NCBI RefSeq assembly: GCF_910592395.1
Contig: NC_088310.1
Location: 17,179,501 to 17,243,500, forward strand
Length of the DNA: 64,000 bases
Direction: 5' to 3'
Source: Lineus longissimus
Taxonomy: Eukaryota; Nemertea; Pilidiophora; Heteronemertea; Lineidae
Shown: one piece after another, positions 24,001-29,007 of the stretch
Position numbering within the stretch: the stretch's first letter is position 1
Layout: each line of letters starts with the position of its first letter
The notes under the pieces: model-generated
Told to the model about the DNA's origin: nothing
The model's input: only the letters and a program-made list of their open reading frames with translations
The model's database searches: none
Translations under genes and position numbers: made by a program

Positions 24001-27000
24001 TGGGTTTCCGAGCAGACCGGCTCACATGCGATTAGACGCAGACGTTTTTCTCCTCTTGCTAAGAGTCGAGCGTTGGTACGTTTTTTTTATCTCCTCCTTT
24101 CTTCAGGAGTTGAGGGTACCCTTTTTATTCCTCTGTCTGTGGAGAGGCCAGTGACTTGCTCAAGTCTCTGACTGATACAACTTCTTTTTTTTCTGCATAC
24201 CCCTCGTGCTGCTGGTGGATCACTGGGGCCTTGCGGTCACTGCAGACCATTTCAAAATCGCTAGACCTCCCGATATGCGTGTTGAGCTCGCGTAATTTTC
24301 TTTGGACCAGTTGTTTTGCTTCTGGCGAGCTCACCAGGTTGGACTGGTAAACGGGCCCAGAATCTCCTGTATCGGGTAACTTCAATTGCGGGAATCTTTC
24401 TGTTTTGCTGGGGCAAAACTTGTATACACCTGGAATCGAGGTGTGGTTTGATTCGTCTTGGAATAGTTTTATTCCAAGAGGTTTTTTTTAAAAAAATTTT
24501 TCCATGCCGGTCTCCTGAGGATTAACCCCTTACCATTCTGCCTTGATTTGTAACAGTTGCTAACTGTTGCCCTGACGACGTATATCTGAAGTGATTGTAT
24601 TGCCACGGATGAGTGGTCTGTCTCCCTGATGTTTTATGAGGGACCATTTATGTGCGATTGTATTGACTATTGTGATGTACCTGTATATATTGATGTTGTA
24701 ACCGGGTGTGGGTGGGGTGATTATTGAGGATAAATGCCGTATATTTTAACTGTTGGCCTGGACTTTATTTAATTGGATTACCCGCCTGATGTCAGTGTAT
24801 ATCAGGGGGCGTCATTTTGGGATGAGATAATTTATGACAAGGAGGATCAGTAAGTTTGGCCAGAGGCTCTGACCTGGAGGTCACCACTGGTACTTTTAGC
24901 CCCGAGGTTGTGACAGAACACTGACATACTGTGAGGACCGAGAAATCAATGATTTTAGGAACTACGGTTGGCCGCGCATGAATACAAAAAACCTCCCCAA
25001 TGAGACCTTAGACGGACGTAACAATTCAGATAAAAATAAATGGCCAGGGCAATTGTGCTCACCTCCCTCGCAGACAAGTGATTGCTTTCGATTTTAGCCA
25101 CCTGGGGCCAAAGCAAGTCGAAATTTAGTCTGCACGGTTTCATAACATAGGGCTACAAATGTATCAAGTTTCAAGTTAATATATAACTGAATCAATGCGA
25201 TCGGCGTTTTTTGCAGTGAAAGTTTTGAAATAAATGTTAAATCTACATTGACCAACTTACTCCCAAAATTCTTCACTCGGAGATGTCCATTTCACAGGAA
25301 AGGGAAACGAACCATTCGTGTCATTGACAGTGGAAATCCTCTCTCCTCCCGTCCTGCTATCGCTGAGGTAATTCCAGGTTGCATTGGTAAGATTCTGAGA
25401 GGTGTCGAATAACCACGTGTTGTTCACGTTACGTACTACGCATGCGTCTGTATTCCAGGTGTTATTGCACGTAGCCCACGGCAGCTCAGCACTGAAGGAA
25501 TTTCCTACGTAGAACAAGGTCCAGGCAATAATCACGTTATAGTACATTGAACCCAATGCTATCATGACCACCATACCGCAACCAACTCCTGTGGAATAAA
25601 GCGATTGAGATAAGAATAATTGTTGGCCCTGAAGATCTAGATTAGAGATCAGGATATGAATTCAGATGAAATAAATCGCTAAGATCGGTGTGGTCTTGCA
25701 TCAATGGCGAACGTAATGAATTGCAACTCGGTTCATTGTAACTGACCGCAGCGAGTTGACTTAGTTAAAATATATCACTAGGTGTGCGTCGAGCATACCA
25801 AAGCATGACCAGAGGACAATCGTGGCATCCTAATACCTGCCATATACAGGGTGATTACGCCGAAGCCTTACGTTTAGAGTTAGGTGGTCCAAACTTAAAA
25901 TTCTGAGATAAAAAGTCAGAATTTCGAGATTTTGTCGAACAATTCCGAGAGAAAAAGTCAGAATTTCGAGATGACAAGTCAGAATTCCAAGATAAAAACT
26001 CATAATTCGGAGATGGAAAAATTCCGAAATGGATTCGAAAAAAATCACATTCTGTCGTTCCCCTTTATACCACCGTATCACCAAAATATACAGAACCGCC
26101 ATTTCTTAAAACATTGCATTTACAAGATATAGAATGATTTATTTTTGCATGACTAGGGCCTACTTACTGAACAGTTAGAGGTAAATCTTTGAACAGCATC
26201 GGTATTGTACTAACCATGAATATTGTGATCAATCTATTGTGTATGTTTTCATGTATGTTCTATATATTTGTTGTTCTTTTACTAATAATTATTTGATATC
26301 TGTCAAAGAGCCCTCCATAGCTCACGTTTTCATCTTTCATCTACCGAAGAAGCTAAAGTTTATCATCTTTTTTTAAAGACATGTTGGTTAATTACCTCAA
26401 AGTCAAAACAGTCCCGAACTAGAACATAACGTCATAATCTTTGGACAACTTGCTGTTGCCAACCCCCAATCCAAACTCAACTCACTGTATGGCATCAAAA
26501 CACTGTCTGTTTAATATCTAGCCTTTATTGAATATTCAAGACTGGTCTAAGATCGGTGAAACTAGACTTGGAGTACATATATTCAACCTTGCAAGTGTGC
26601 CATTTTTAAAACACAATGCATAAACATATCACAAACCTACCCTTGAACAGCGGACTAATCCTCCATGCTAGAACTGGGCTGAGACTTGAGAACTGACCAT
26701 ACGCAGCTTCGAGGAAGAATAATGGCCAGCCCAGCATCAATAGGAAGAGCACATATGGAATAAGGAAGGCACCTATAATGGCAATTAGTCGAGTTGAATT
26801 CTCTTTTGACATCAAAACCATGATCGGCAGAAATTGGAACATGATTTTCAGGTGTTGCATCCCTTTACACGCGCACGCGTCATAACGCCAAGGGTATCAA
26901 AAGGGATTTGCAATGTTTCCTTATAAATCGTGGATTTCCTGCTCCTCAGTTCATGCCAGAGTTCGATGCAGCATTTTTTTTTGTTTTGGGGCGATTATTG

Positions 27001-27469
27001 GGCGTTTCTGGAACCTGGAGTGCTGCTCAATTAAAGGATAACAAGAAACAACGCATTTTACCGTTGATTCAGACGGATGTGTACTCTGTGACCGGACTGA
27101 TGATTTTGATTTGGAAGCGGCCGCCAACTGTTGCCATGGCTACGTTGCAGCGATCAAAGACGCTTGTTTGAGGGCCGGTTTTCAGCATGTATTTCCACTT
27201 GGCGGCGCTGCCCATCTGATCATCGACCACCAAAGTGTAAGCTAAAGTGAAGATGAAATAAACCCAATTATACTGCGTCTTTACTTACCGCCCCCATTCT
27301 TATAGCACAAATATGGGAACCTCCACATGTTCCCTAGTCCTACTGAAAAACCGAAACTCGCCAGAAAGAAATCAGCCTTGCCGGACCAGTTTCCACGGAT
27401 AGTGTTTTCGTCCCCATCTTGTTTGACGTCATCGGACTTCCGGCAACAGCAGGTCATCGAACTCTTCAT
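1..27469 (-). CDS. SLC6 family Na+/Cl- dependent transporter, glycine-transporter-like, gene A (exons 1-8, 3' part outside window)
   Basis: Spliced minus-strand gene. Exons by position: 27289-27469, 26641-26772, 25261-25588, 5385-5517, 4884-5018, 3757-3860, 2632-2756 and 1-29 (cut by the window). All junctions are GT/AG and all phases join, giving 389 codons so far. SLC6 proteins move an amino acid or amine into the cell with Na+ and Cl-; they sit in the plasma membrane with 12 TM helices. Seen here: TM1 [12 protein letters not shown]2 with GQF, a large glycosylated loop 2 with a Cys pair, TM3-TM5, TM6 GAGWGG followed by ASYNKF, and TM7. A Gly (not Asp) in TM1 where monoamine carriers have Asp, and [11 protein letters not shown] after TM2, point to the glycine/amino-acid branch. 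The usual TM7 Asn (SERT N368) is Gly here. Intron 3 is about 20 kb because of nested retrotransposons. The substrate is an inference. Confidence 0.93.
903..932 (+). repeat. Short telomere-like TTAGGG run
   Basis: Three to four degenerate units of GGTTAGGGTTAGGGTTAAGG inside the SLC6 intron. The same run is in the duplicate copy near 63884-63910, so it predates the duplication. It is interstitial and too short to be a telomere. Confidence 0.7.
963..1378 (-). pseudogene. LINE (non-LTR retrotransposon) C-terminal fragment
   Basis: Read on the minus strand, two frames give [20 protein letters not shown] and then [20 protein letters not shown]. This pattern (few-residue basic helix, then C..C...VEDE.HFL..CP) is the usual C-terminal end of invertebrate LINE reverse-transcriptase polyproteins. 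The two pieces are joined only by a frameshift near 1215. No RT domain is left. The left part lies inside the SLC6 duplication, so the insertion is older than it. Confidence 0.65.
1378..2411. mobile_element. Non-autonomous piggyBac-type element
   Basis: Bounded by TTAA at 1378-1381 and 2408-2411, the piggyBac target site. Inside each TTAA is a perfect 12-bp terminal inverted repeat, CCCTTTCGGACC at the left and GGTCCGAAAGGG at the right. The right end adds subterminal repeats of ACGGTTGCTC (about 2340-2398). The interior is mostly AT-rich filler with a remnant coding region at 2028-2297. It lies in intron 7 of SLC6 gene A. Confidence 0.82.
2028..2297 (-). pseudogene. piggyBac transposase N-terminal remnant
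   Basis: A minus-strand reading frame contains [18 protein letters not shown] followed by an acidic stretch ([12 protein letters not shown]) and stops at 2028. The short basic start, a helix and an Asp/Glu-rich region resemble the disordered N-terminus of piggyBac transposases. No catalytic DDD domain is present, so the rest has been deleted. The assignment rests largely on its position inside a TTAA-flanked element. Its true start is probably the ATG near 2150. Confidence 0.5.
2632..2756 (-). CDS. SLC6 gene A exon 7 (TM7)
   Basis: The acceptor TTCCAG precedes 2756; the donor after 2632 is GTATAC. The 125 bp encode [18 protein letters not shown] and then [20 protein letters not shown]. Aligned without gaps to TM7 of human SERT, the usual Asn (N368, Na1/Cl- ligand) is a Gly here, while the Ser four residues later is kept. 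Confidence 0.9.
2956..2970. repeat. Poly-C homopolymer
   Basis: A run of about 15 C in intron 7 of SLC6 gene A. Similar runs lie at about 32543-32559, 51650-51664, 55145-55163 and 55171-55184. The lengths should be treated as sequencing-sensitive. Confidence 0.8.
3757..3860 (-). CDS. SLC6 gene A exon 6 (TM6, substrate/ion site)
   Basis: The acceptor TTGCAG precedes 3860; the donor after 3757 is GTATAC. It encodes [19 protein letters not shown], then [17 protein letters not shown]6 of the family carries the unwound substrate-binding stretch, here SSGAGWGG (the glycine carriers have a similar AWGG), followed by ASYNKF. Leaves in phase 2. Confidence 0.92.
3926..4380. mobile_element. Foldback element with arms of a GGTACCTATGTTCCC-type tandem repeat
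   Basis: The left arm (about 3931-4019) holds six copies of a 13-16 bp unit, ACCTATGTTCCCCGGT and variants. The right arm (about 4277-4379) holds six copies of its reverse complement, GGGGAACATAGGTACC. The two arms flank about 260 bp of unrelated sequence. The structure is that of a foldback transposon whose terminal inverted repeats are minisatellites. No coding sequence is present. It sits in intron 5 of SLC6 gene A. Confidence 0.75.
4391..4620. repeat. Tandem repeat, about 37-43 bp unit, six copies
   Basis: The core GACTTGCAACATGATCCC recurs at about 4409, 4450, 4487, 4523, 4566 and 4603, linked by variants of ATCTGGATGCCAGGACA. It directly abuts the foldback element. Reading frames across it are repeat artefacts. 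Confidence 0.8.
4884..5018 (-). CDS. SLC6 gene A exon 5 (TM5, RGVTLPGA motif)
   Basis: The acceptor TTCTAG precedes 5018 and the donor GTGAGT follows 4884. It encodes 45 residues: [20 protein letters not shown], then [34 protein letters not shown] is one of the strongest SLC6 signatures. Phase 0 at both ends. Confidence 0.94.
5385..5517 (-). CDS. SLC6 gene A exon 4 (TM4 region)
   Basis: The acceptor TTGCAG precedes 5517 and the donor GTAGGT follows 5385. The 133-bp exon encodes [10 protein letters not shown], then [20 protein letters not shown] and RGVKSSGK. This is the family's HVL..S.GI...G...WEL...KG.KSSGK block. It is separated from exon 3 by a 19.7-kb intron holding two nested Ty3/gypsy elements. 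Confidence 0.92.
5519..6546. other. SLC6 intron 3, right part of host intron, no gene seen
   Basis: About 1 kb of AT-rich intron sequence between exon 4 and gypsy element 1. The reading frames are short and resemble no family. I see no RNA gene or clear repeat here. Confidence 0.6.
6551..8029 (+). repeat. Element 1 5' LTR
   Basis: Begins TGAAACGGTC and ends TTGTGACA. It matches 23437-24915 over its full length with roughly one or two percent substitutions, which suggests a fairly recent insertion. It contains CACGTG-type boxes, but no promoter can be fixed by eye. Confidence 0.95.
8034..8051 (+). promoter_or_regulatory. Element 1 primer-binding site, tRNA-Leu-like
   Basis: TGGTGACAGCTGTGGGAT starts 4 nt after the LTR. 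A tRNA 3' end ending in CACCA, with TCCCAC further in, would pair here. It resembles the tRNA-Leu sites of several Ty3/gypsy lineages, but the tRNA itself was not checked. Confidence 0.6.
8110..9609 (+). CDS. gag: Element 1 Gag (capsid part)
   Basis: 499 codons. The first 290 residues are low-complexity, rich in Met, Ser, Thr, Pro and Gln. They are followed by a Gag capsid-like domain (about residues 300-470) starting [19 protein letters not shown] and containing [20 protein letters not shown]. The frame ends in a TGA at 9607-9609, and the next codon in the same frame is an ATG opening the nucleocapsid ORF. Gag of this family normally includes the zinc knuckle, so the TGA splits one protein in two, either as a mutation or as a recoding site. 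Gag forms the cytoplasmic particle that packages the element's RNA. Confidence 0.88.
   Translation: MPRKSVGLRAKRKNFTPIRLLPREIQSESDEYFTEAETEIPDEYIDEVYQRIMLAEDSSAGRPDQGASNLPISSSSAPPAQGAGPSMMPSRVTTPTTTSVVMMTSGTSVVMSTTRTMAGAVAGSTMMSVAGPALLNPVSMPMPALNTSRGERMPPWTAGQIPHPSSYATHGQSQMVGTSYGQMFGMGNPQMSLGPQQYPLMSTSNGYGYASWTPQPPVQPTVLVSHSASPSQGHVSSPQAPIGDGASMNKEPQQTPHVPRSSKAVRRPRKASLSSSSSERPRKNSIDRWCDSDTEDEAPKPRHQLSRGPKLPPFRDTTKESWEAYYNRFSDVASRCGWTVEEKLDHLLPKLQGAAAEFVYGQLDKSVRGDYRALIIELNHRFRRIETAKSYGAKFSCRSQKAGESASEFAAELKRLYCKAYGSRDAETRSEDLLRSFLDGLHDDDVRFHVEYIKDPKNIDQAVYEVVRFKDTQRVQRKKPVKITRETDIETEESDEENV
9610..10062 (+). CDS. Element 1 Gag nucleocapsid part with CCHC zinc knuckle
   Basis: In the same frame as the upstream gag, directly after its TGA. 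It contains one CX2CX4HX4C knuckle, [14 protein letters not shown] (nt about 9871-9912), preceded by a basic Gly/Arg/Pro-rich tract. This is the RNA-binding tail of Gag. It ends at TAG 10060-10062. The pol frame (-1) is open from 10017, so the two overlap by about 45 nt. No canonical slippery heptamer lies in the overlap. The closest is A-AAC at 10038-10041, followed after 6 nt by a GGGCT/AGCCC stem. Confidence 0.85.
   Translation: MAKNHGAKPQTQSHKRPTSNGTGNQQPSQDASPAAPPSEEMTKIVSMMTDVMSRLSNLEKKGSSQGRLGGGQHGRQPGRPRQPKENILCFRCRQYGHYSRECTNPPVVMQSAPPVAAQAARTAISPNALTFTPRNDQALQQASNCNGLPQ
10017..13106 (+). pseudogene. pol: Element 1 Pol: protease, reverse transcriptase, RNase H, integrase zinc domain (frameshifted at the end)
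   Basis: The open frame starts at 10017. Domains in order are: aspartic protease with [10 protein letters not shown] (about nt 10273), RT with YLDDIITF (about 11692), RNase H with [17 protein letters not shown] (about 12126) and the integrase HHCC zinc domain (H..H.......C..C, about 12940-13060). RT is about 200 residues downstream of the protease, as usual. The frame stops at 13104-13106, and the DDE core continues in another frame from about 13094, so a one-base frameshift has broken integrase. Confidence 0.92.
13094..14020 (+). pseudogene. Element 1 integrase DDE core and C-terminus (second frame)
   Basis: Continues the integrase after the frameshift near 13095. It shows STDVLGPLP (first catalytic Asp), [10 protein letters not shown] (second Asp) and [10 protein letters not shown] (catalytic Glu, about 35 residues on), then a C-terminal GPY/F-type module ([20 protein letters not shown]) near nt 13850-13910. 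There is no chromodomain. Stop at 14018-14020, 60 bp before element 2 begins. Confidence 0.9.
14081..14282 (+). repeat. Element 2 5' LTR
   Basis: 202 bp, TG...CA. It contains a TTATAAATG box at about 14118 and an ATTATTAAAG stretch near 14195, which may serve as TATA and polyadenylation signals. Confidence 0.95.
14284..14301 (+). promoter_or_regulatory. Element 2 primer-binding site (tRNA not identified)
   Basis: TGGCGGCAGCGGTGAAAT begins one base after the LTR, at the expected position and with the TGG that pairs with a tRNA CCA end. I cannot name the tRNA. Confidence 0.55.
14421..16671 (+). pseudogene. gag: Element 2 Gag with tandem peptide repeats, frame broken by a 14-bp deletion
   Basis: The first frame runs from ATG 14421 to a stop at 15119. 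The continuation is in the +1 frame and is open to TAA at 16669-16671. The N-terminus has a basic coiled-coil-like stretch ([20 protein letters not shown]). Next come tandem repeats built on [11 protein letters not shown] (nt about 14860-15290). A capsid domain starts near [20 protein letters not shown] (about nt 15840), and a CCHC knuckle, [14 protein letters not shown], lies at about 16552. Comparing neighbouring units shows 14 bases missing near 15080, exactly the shift needed to move from the first frame to the second. Confidence 0.88.
14860..15290 (+). repeat. Tandem repeats within element 2 gag
   Basis: Imperfect units of about 60-75 bp built on GAGTTACTCACGACTCGTGA, at about 14866, 14966, 15003, 15063, 15117, 15187 and 15258. 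They encode the HELLTTRE-type repeats. The unit at 15063-15080 lacks 14 bp present in the next one. Confidence 0.8.
16584..20699 (+). CDS. pol: Element 2 Pol: protease, RT, RNase H, integrase (intact)
   Basis: Open in the -1 frame from 16584, with an ATG at 16590, for 1369 residues. Domains from that ATG: protease DSGAS (about 65-69), [10 protein letters not shown] (about 501-508), RNase [18 protein letters not shown] (about 649-665), integrase HHCC zinc domain (about 980-1022) and integrase [11 protein letters not shown], then [10 protein letters not shown], then the Glu of [10 protein letters not shown]. The C-terminal GPY/F module is [20 protein letters not shown]. The tail is basic ([12 protein letters not shown]). 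There is no chromodomain. No stop or shift is seen, so this pol could be functional. Expected to be made by frameshifting from gag. Confidence 0.94.
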   Translation, partial: TGMPCLAERNCPGPGKRGNADLEGQRSAVKDEGPVVDMRAMGATGEENSSLYIPGYLGDQREEFLIDSGASVCLLNPRVYNNIPEEDRPALEMSKGRLIAANGENIPFTGKAMFRVRFNSVQVDHEFWVADIQDDTILGHDFLSKYCQVDYMNNRVICCHQEIQGCGGSAKNACRRIVLKSKVAIPARSEQLVTCEIAGTSYGSQAGYISPATSLLEKNGLLVAKSVVDMSGETTPIRLLNLSEEPVILRKHTLMAWVEPLIEIPQGSKPEEKVRTTKKAEDSLQPKRKDGLFVPDHLKDLFHRSCKHLDHKKKLKVALLLREFADVFARDGDDTGRTTLAKHSIDTGDSKPIKQGNRRLALGIRGEVTEEITNWVKRKIADPSNSPWSSGIVPVRKKDGSLRICVDYRPLNAVTKKDCYPLPRIDDSLDALSGSEWFSTLDLKSGYHQAEMASLSDKEKTAFSVPGVGHFHFNVLPFGLVNAPATFQRLMDMVLKGLPWDICVRYLDDIISHHTKFDSALDGLKEIFVRLRDAGLKLNPKKCNLFQKKVAFLGHVVSKDGVSTDPEKVKAVVEWPIPRSQREVRSFVGLASYYRRYIRNFAAIAKPLNTLMEKGKTFVWDDDAETAFITLKRKLTESPILAYPRPGEPFILDTDASNTAIGGVLSQQQEGTEKVIGYFSRSLNKSERRYCVTRKEMLGVVDSVKNFHHYLYGQKFLVRTDHSALRFLMTFKHPEGQTARWLERLSQYDMAIAHRPGSKHINADSLSRRPIPCVNCKQCDKLKLMVEDKPDDDLAPECLHQHQSEVPTMPEPVLVVRTESLGRHESKEEDLVKEDKGKDVRCNTGSREDNPRKCTQNEMRVTNEPKTTPMRERVFQIIRAVQADEPVDTDTDWAWDSQSVRKAQLEDPELAEVVKWLESGTQRPDWKDISHQGIKLKSYWNQWQCLVLKDGILCRRWESDSGESVLLLVVSSRFRARVRRELHEAPAAGHFGFKRTLARVRQRFYWAGMRRDVEIWCSQCLPCQQRKGPRRRRAPMKQFNVGIPMERIAYDVCGPFPESDHHNSYVLVVEDYFTKWVQAFPIHDQEATTVADCLVDRFMAIFGVPDLAHSDQGTNFESKVWTGVCKRLGCMKTRTSPQHPESDGMAERFMKTLGNLISMFCDENQFDWDIHLPLLIMAYNSSKHETTGFSPSQLMFGRELALPADLLFGTEYPGQPECNPSEYLETLLDKMDKVHNLARDHLQMSSNRQKEYYDRKASLEPFAEGDIVWFHDQPIRRGKSKKLGKPWRGPYRVVRKISDLLYRIQQGPKSKAKVVHINRLKPFIGPTPEGLDWEIVKPTTPTDTNKDVTNPDQQPARRSTRKRKAVVRPNL
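16626..16685 (+). promoter_or_regulatory. Element 2 programmed -1 frameshift signal (GGGAAAC plus predicted pseudoknot)
   Basis: GGGAAAC at 16626-16632 is read in the gag frame as ..G GGA AAC, the canonical X XXY YYZ phase. The spacer is 8 nt. A stem GCCGA (16641-16645) with TCGGC (16662-16666) follows, and its loop sequence GGGCC (16652-16656) can pair with GGCCC (16681-16685) to form an H-type pseudoknot. The gag stop is at 16669-16671 and the pol frame is open from 16584. The site, spacer and phase are seen; function is inferred. Confidence 0.75.
20739..21335 (+). CDS. Element 2 accessory ORF: C2H2 zinc-finger protein
   Basis: 198 residues from ATG 20739, 39 nt after the pol stop and before the 3' LTR. 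Residues 9-31 form one C2H2 finger: [18 protein letters not shown], then ADRCH (CX2C-X12-HX4H). The remainder has two copies of a module with ETVS, then a basic PKRRK or PKRRN cluster, then GP..P.F (about residues 80-100 and 120-145), and a basic C-terminus ([19 protein letters not shown]). The basic clusters look like nuclear localisation signals. The protein could act in the nucleus on element DNA or on host chromatin; that is inference. Most Ty3/gypsy elements have nothing or an env gene at this position. Confidence 0.85.
   Translation: MAEQPFKRYVCNQCEYATDRKANLERHADRCHPPKRKEVASSVVVVNRSSYPKVTGSPMADLTSPNVSLGEVEGDGDEALETVSHVSTPKRRKVVNTGPPSPDFCVRESRQEDGDVEAVETVSGSAPKRRNVLNSGPTLPSFRVLVGEKGPRPETEGKRTLRLVGRRLFDTARYRVKAVTERVCHVDGTREEITYGLE
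21579..21589 (+). promoter_or_regulatory. Element 2 polypurine tract
   Basis: AGAGGTGGGGG ends 3 nt before the 3' LTR, the place where plus-strand DNA synthesis is primed. Confidence 0.7.
21593..21798 (+). repeat. Element 2 3' LTR
   Basis: 206 bp, matching 14081-14282 except for a 4-bp insertion near 21745 and a T-to-G change near 21786. Confidence 0.95.
22340..22984 (+). pseudogene. Element 1 accessory region after pol, broken into overlapping frames
   Basis: Between the element 2 insertion and the polypurine tract, three adjacent pieces look coding. The first is acidic and starts [17 protein letters not shown] (ATG 22340). The second, in the next frame, is Pro-rich with a helix [20 protein letters not shown] (to TAG 22725-22727). 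The third, in the same frame as the second, starts [19 protein letters not shown] (ATG 22737) with a nuclear-localisation-like KKRAR and a proline run. Together they may be one accessory gene with a frameshift near 22440 and one stop. I do not recognise the family. It is not an env gene: no signal or transmembrane segment is seen. Confidence 0.45.
23423..23433 (+). promoter_or_regulatory. Element 1 polypurine tract
   Basis: AAAGAGGGGGA lies 3 nt upstream of the 3' LTR start at 23437. Confidence 0.7.
23437..24915 (+). repeat. Element 1 3' LTR
   Basis: 1479 bp, collinear with 6551-8029. It ends TTGTGACA and is followed by GAAC, the target duplication. Confidence 0.95.
24985..25200 (-). repeat. 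Partial copy of the dispersed repeat seen at 57.3-59.7 kb
   Basis: Contains TTTTAGCCACCTGGGGCCAA and then CAAGTTTCAAGTTAATA, which match the core of the GGCC(A/C)CCTGGTGGCC repeat family on the right of the window. It lies in SLC6 intron 3 next to exon 3. Confidence 0.6.
25261..25588 (-). CDS. SLC6 gene A exon 3 (TM3 and large extracellular loop 2)
   Basis: The acceptor CCACAG precedes 25588 and the donor GTAAGT follows 25261. It encodes [20 protein letters not shown] (TM3) and then [15 protein letters not shown], with the family's disulfide Cys pair eight residues apart. The loop has several N-glycosylation sequons (NNT, NLT, NAT, NDT, NGS). It ends at SPSEEFW plus a split Asp codon completed by exon 4. 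Confidence 0.93.
25870..26030. repeat. Short tandem repeat of an AGTCAGAATTTCGAGA-type unit
   Basis: Five to seven diverged units of 17-22 bp (AAAAAGTCAGAATTTCGAGA and variants) in intron 2 of SLC6 gene A. The reading frames across it are repeat artefacts. Confidence 0.7.
26641..26772 (-). CDS. SLC6 gene A exon 2 (TM2)
   Basis: The acceptor TATAG precedes 26772 and the donor GTAGGT follows 26641. It encodes [20 protein letters not shown] and then EAAYGQFSS, the canonical TM2 with its GQF motif, and ends in WRISPLFKG, which resembles the glycine-transporter loop. Enters and leaves in phase 1. Confidence 0.92.
27289..27469 (-). CDS. SLC6 gene A exon 1 (start codon, N-terminus, TM1)
   Basis: Starts at the ATG at 27467-27469 and encodes 60 residues plus one base. 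A short Cys-rich cytoplasmic tail ([11 protein letters not shown]) is followed by [10 protein letters not shown] and TM1 with [17 protein letters not shown]. The donor after G27289 is GTAAGT. The break after KNGG with phase 1 matches the start of exon 2. The start is supported by the usual N-terminal tail length and by the lack of an upstream in-frame SLC6-like sequence. Confidence 0.93.
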
Positions 27470-27870
27470 TTAAACGACTACAAAAAGATGAAAATACATA
27501 TATATAATCGTCATGACGTGTGAGAGAATCATCGATACAGGCTTTAGAAAGACCGTTCAATAATAGCCCTTGCTACTTCACCGTAAAAATATTGGCCGAT
27601 ATTCAAGGATGTTTTTCAGTTAGACACGATTATCTTGCTAAAACAGTGACTAAACATGTGATAATCAGGCACACAAATTATACAGCATTCGCGTGGGTCA
27701 CCGCGGGGCCGTGCCAATGCCCATACACATGTTGAATGTTCATTGTGAGTACTACTGTAAACATTATTTGTGTTTTGCGCGAGATTACCTTTCTTATTGA
27801 GTAATAAAGAGAAATTTAAATTGTCAGCCTAAAAATGTAGCGGTAAAGGGCTTTTATGATTTGTCACCGT
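27470..27870. other. Upstream region of SLC6 gene A, no feature fixed
   Basis: Should contain the 5' UTR and promoter of the minus-strand SLC6 gene A. A short TATATATAA-type stretch lies at about 27500. I see no other gene here. Confidence 0.4.
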
Positions 27871-28016
27871 AAACGTTTTGCAACTCTGAACTTGAACCCA
27901 AAGAGTAGGCTGACGAAAATAAGTCAGAATATTGGAAGGTAGCCATGAAGGATGGAATGAATTCCCCGAGGGAAAATGACCACTTTGCGAAAGGGCAGGA
28001 AAAGAGTGGGGCTATA

Positions 28017-28793
28017 AGGCAACTGTCACATAGAAATGAACGATTCATTTTTCACGCCTCACGCGTGAGGCCATACGTGTCACACATGAGGCCTCACGCG
28101 TCACGATTCATCCGTCATTTTTTAGGGGATGTCACATACGGTTCACTTTGAAATCGTTCATTTGTCACTTGGCGTTTCCCGCCTCAGTTGGATCCCACAA
28201 AAATGGTCTTTGCTGGACCGGCTCGCATAAAGAGTGCTTGTAGTCATTCATTCTGAAAAAGACAGAAAATAGAGGTGACCATTTGCTAGTCTTGTTTTTA
28301 GTCATTTCCATGTTCCCACAAGTGGAATGGAATTGTTGTGTCTGCAGGTGTTTGGGCAAAAAATACTATATTTCTCCATTTTTTCCCCAATTCTACACGA
28401 AAATCACCATTGTTTGAAATGCAGTACATGACATGCAGTAAAATTGTGGAAAGGTGTGAGGTTTGCTTTCAACTGTGGGCTATCGTAAATAGTAAAAAAA
28501 GGTCTGAAACCATCGGATACTCACATATTCAAGTGATTTTGACAGCAGGCACCTCCTCTCTGCACCTTGTTCACGTCACAAAGAATTGGCCGTCCAATTC
28601 TTAGAGTCATTTATGACATTCTTGAGTTCACGCACGAAATGACATGAATCGGCCGAAAATAAAAATGACTACAAAATTAGGCCCTATGTGACATGGTATA
28701 TTGAAAATATCTGGGGAATTCTTCAGGTCATGAATGACCCGTGAAGCGTCACGCATGAGGCGTGAAAACGTGAGGTCTATGTGACAGTTGCCT
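28017..28793. mobile_element. MITE with 17-bp terminal inverted repeats
   Basis: Begins AGGCAACTGTCACATAG and ends in its reverse complement at 28793. Near both ends it has palindromic CACGCCTCACGCGTGAGG-type sequence. No transposase is seen and no target duplication is clear. It interrupts the copia reverse-transcriptase sequence. Confidence 0.8.
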
Positions 28794-29007
28794 AGGGTAG
28801 GCTGTTTTTACATCCATCTAGTGCAGCACCAAACCATGTTGTGCTGCCAACTGCATCACAGCACGCACTGAAGTAAAGTAATTGTTAGCTATTGGACTTT
28901 TGGAGTAATACGCCATCAAAGAGGTTGCCACTGGGGCCAAGACTTATAAAGCTAGGTATGTTGCAAAGGGGTATAGCCAGGTGAAAGGTGTAGATTATCA
29001 GGAGACC

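Larger units (their letters stand above)
6547..24919 (+). mobile_element. Ty3/gypsy LTR retrotransposon, element 1 (interrupted by element 2)
   Basis: Complete element with LTRs at 6551-8029 and 23437-24915 (1479 bp each, TG...CA) and a 4-bp target duplication GAAC at 6547-6550 and 24916-24919. The order is LTR, primer site, gag, zinc-knuckle ORF, protease-RT-RNase H-integrase, accessory region, polypurine tract, LTR, which is the Ty3/gypsy order. It lies antisense to the host SLC6 gene in intron 3. Its 3' part is split by element 2 at 14080/21799. It is inactive as it stands: there is a stop inside gag, a frameshift in integrase and an internal insertion. Confidence 0.95.

Noticed and set aside
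26908-27240. Open frames in the first intron of SLC6 gene A (one Cys-rich, with [15 protein letters not shown])
   Set aside because: No family recognised, no start or splice support. Possibly a transposon remnant but not strong enough to list as a gene.
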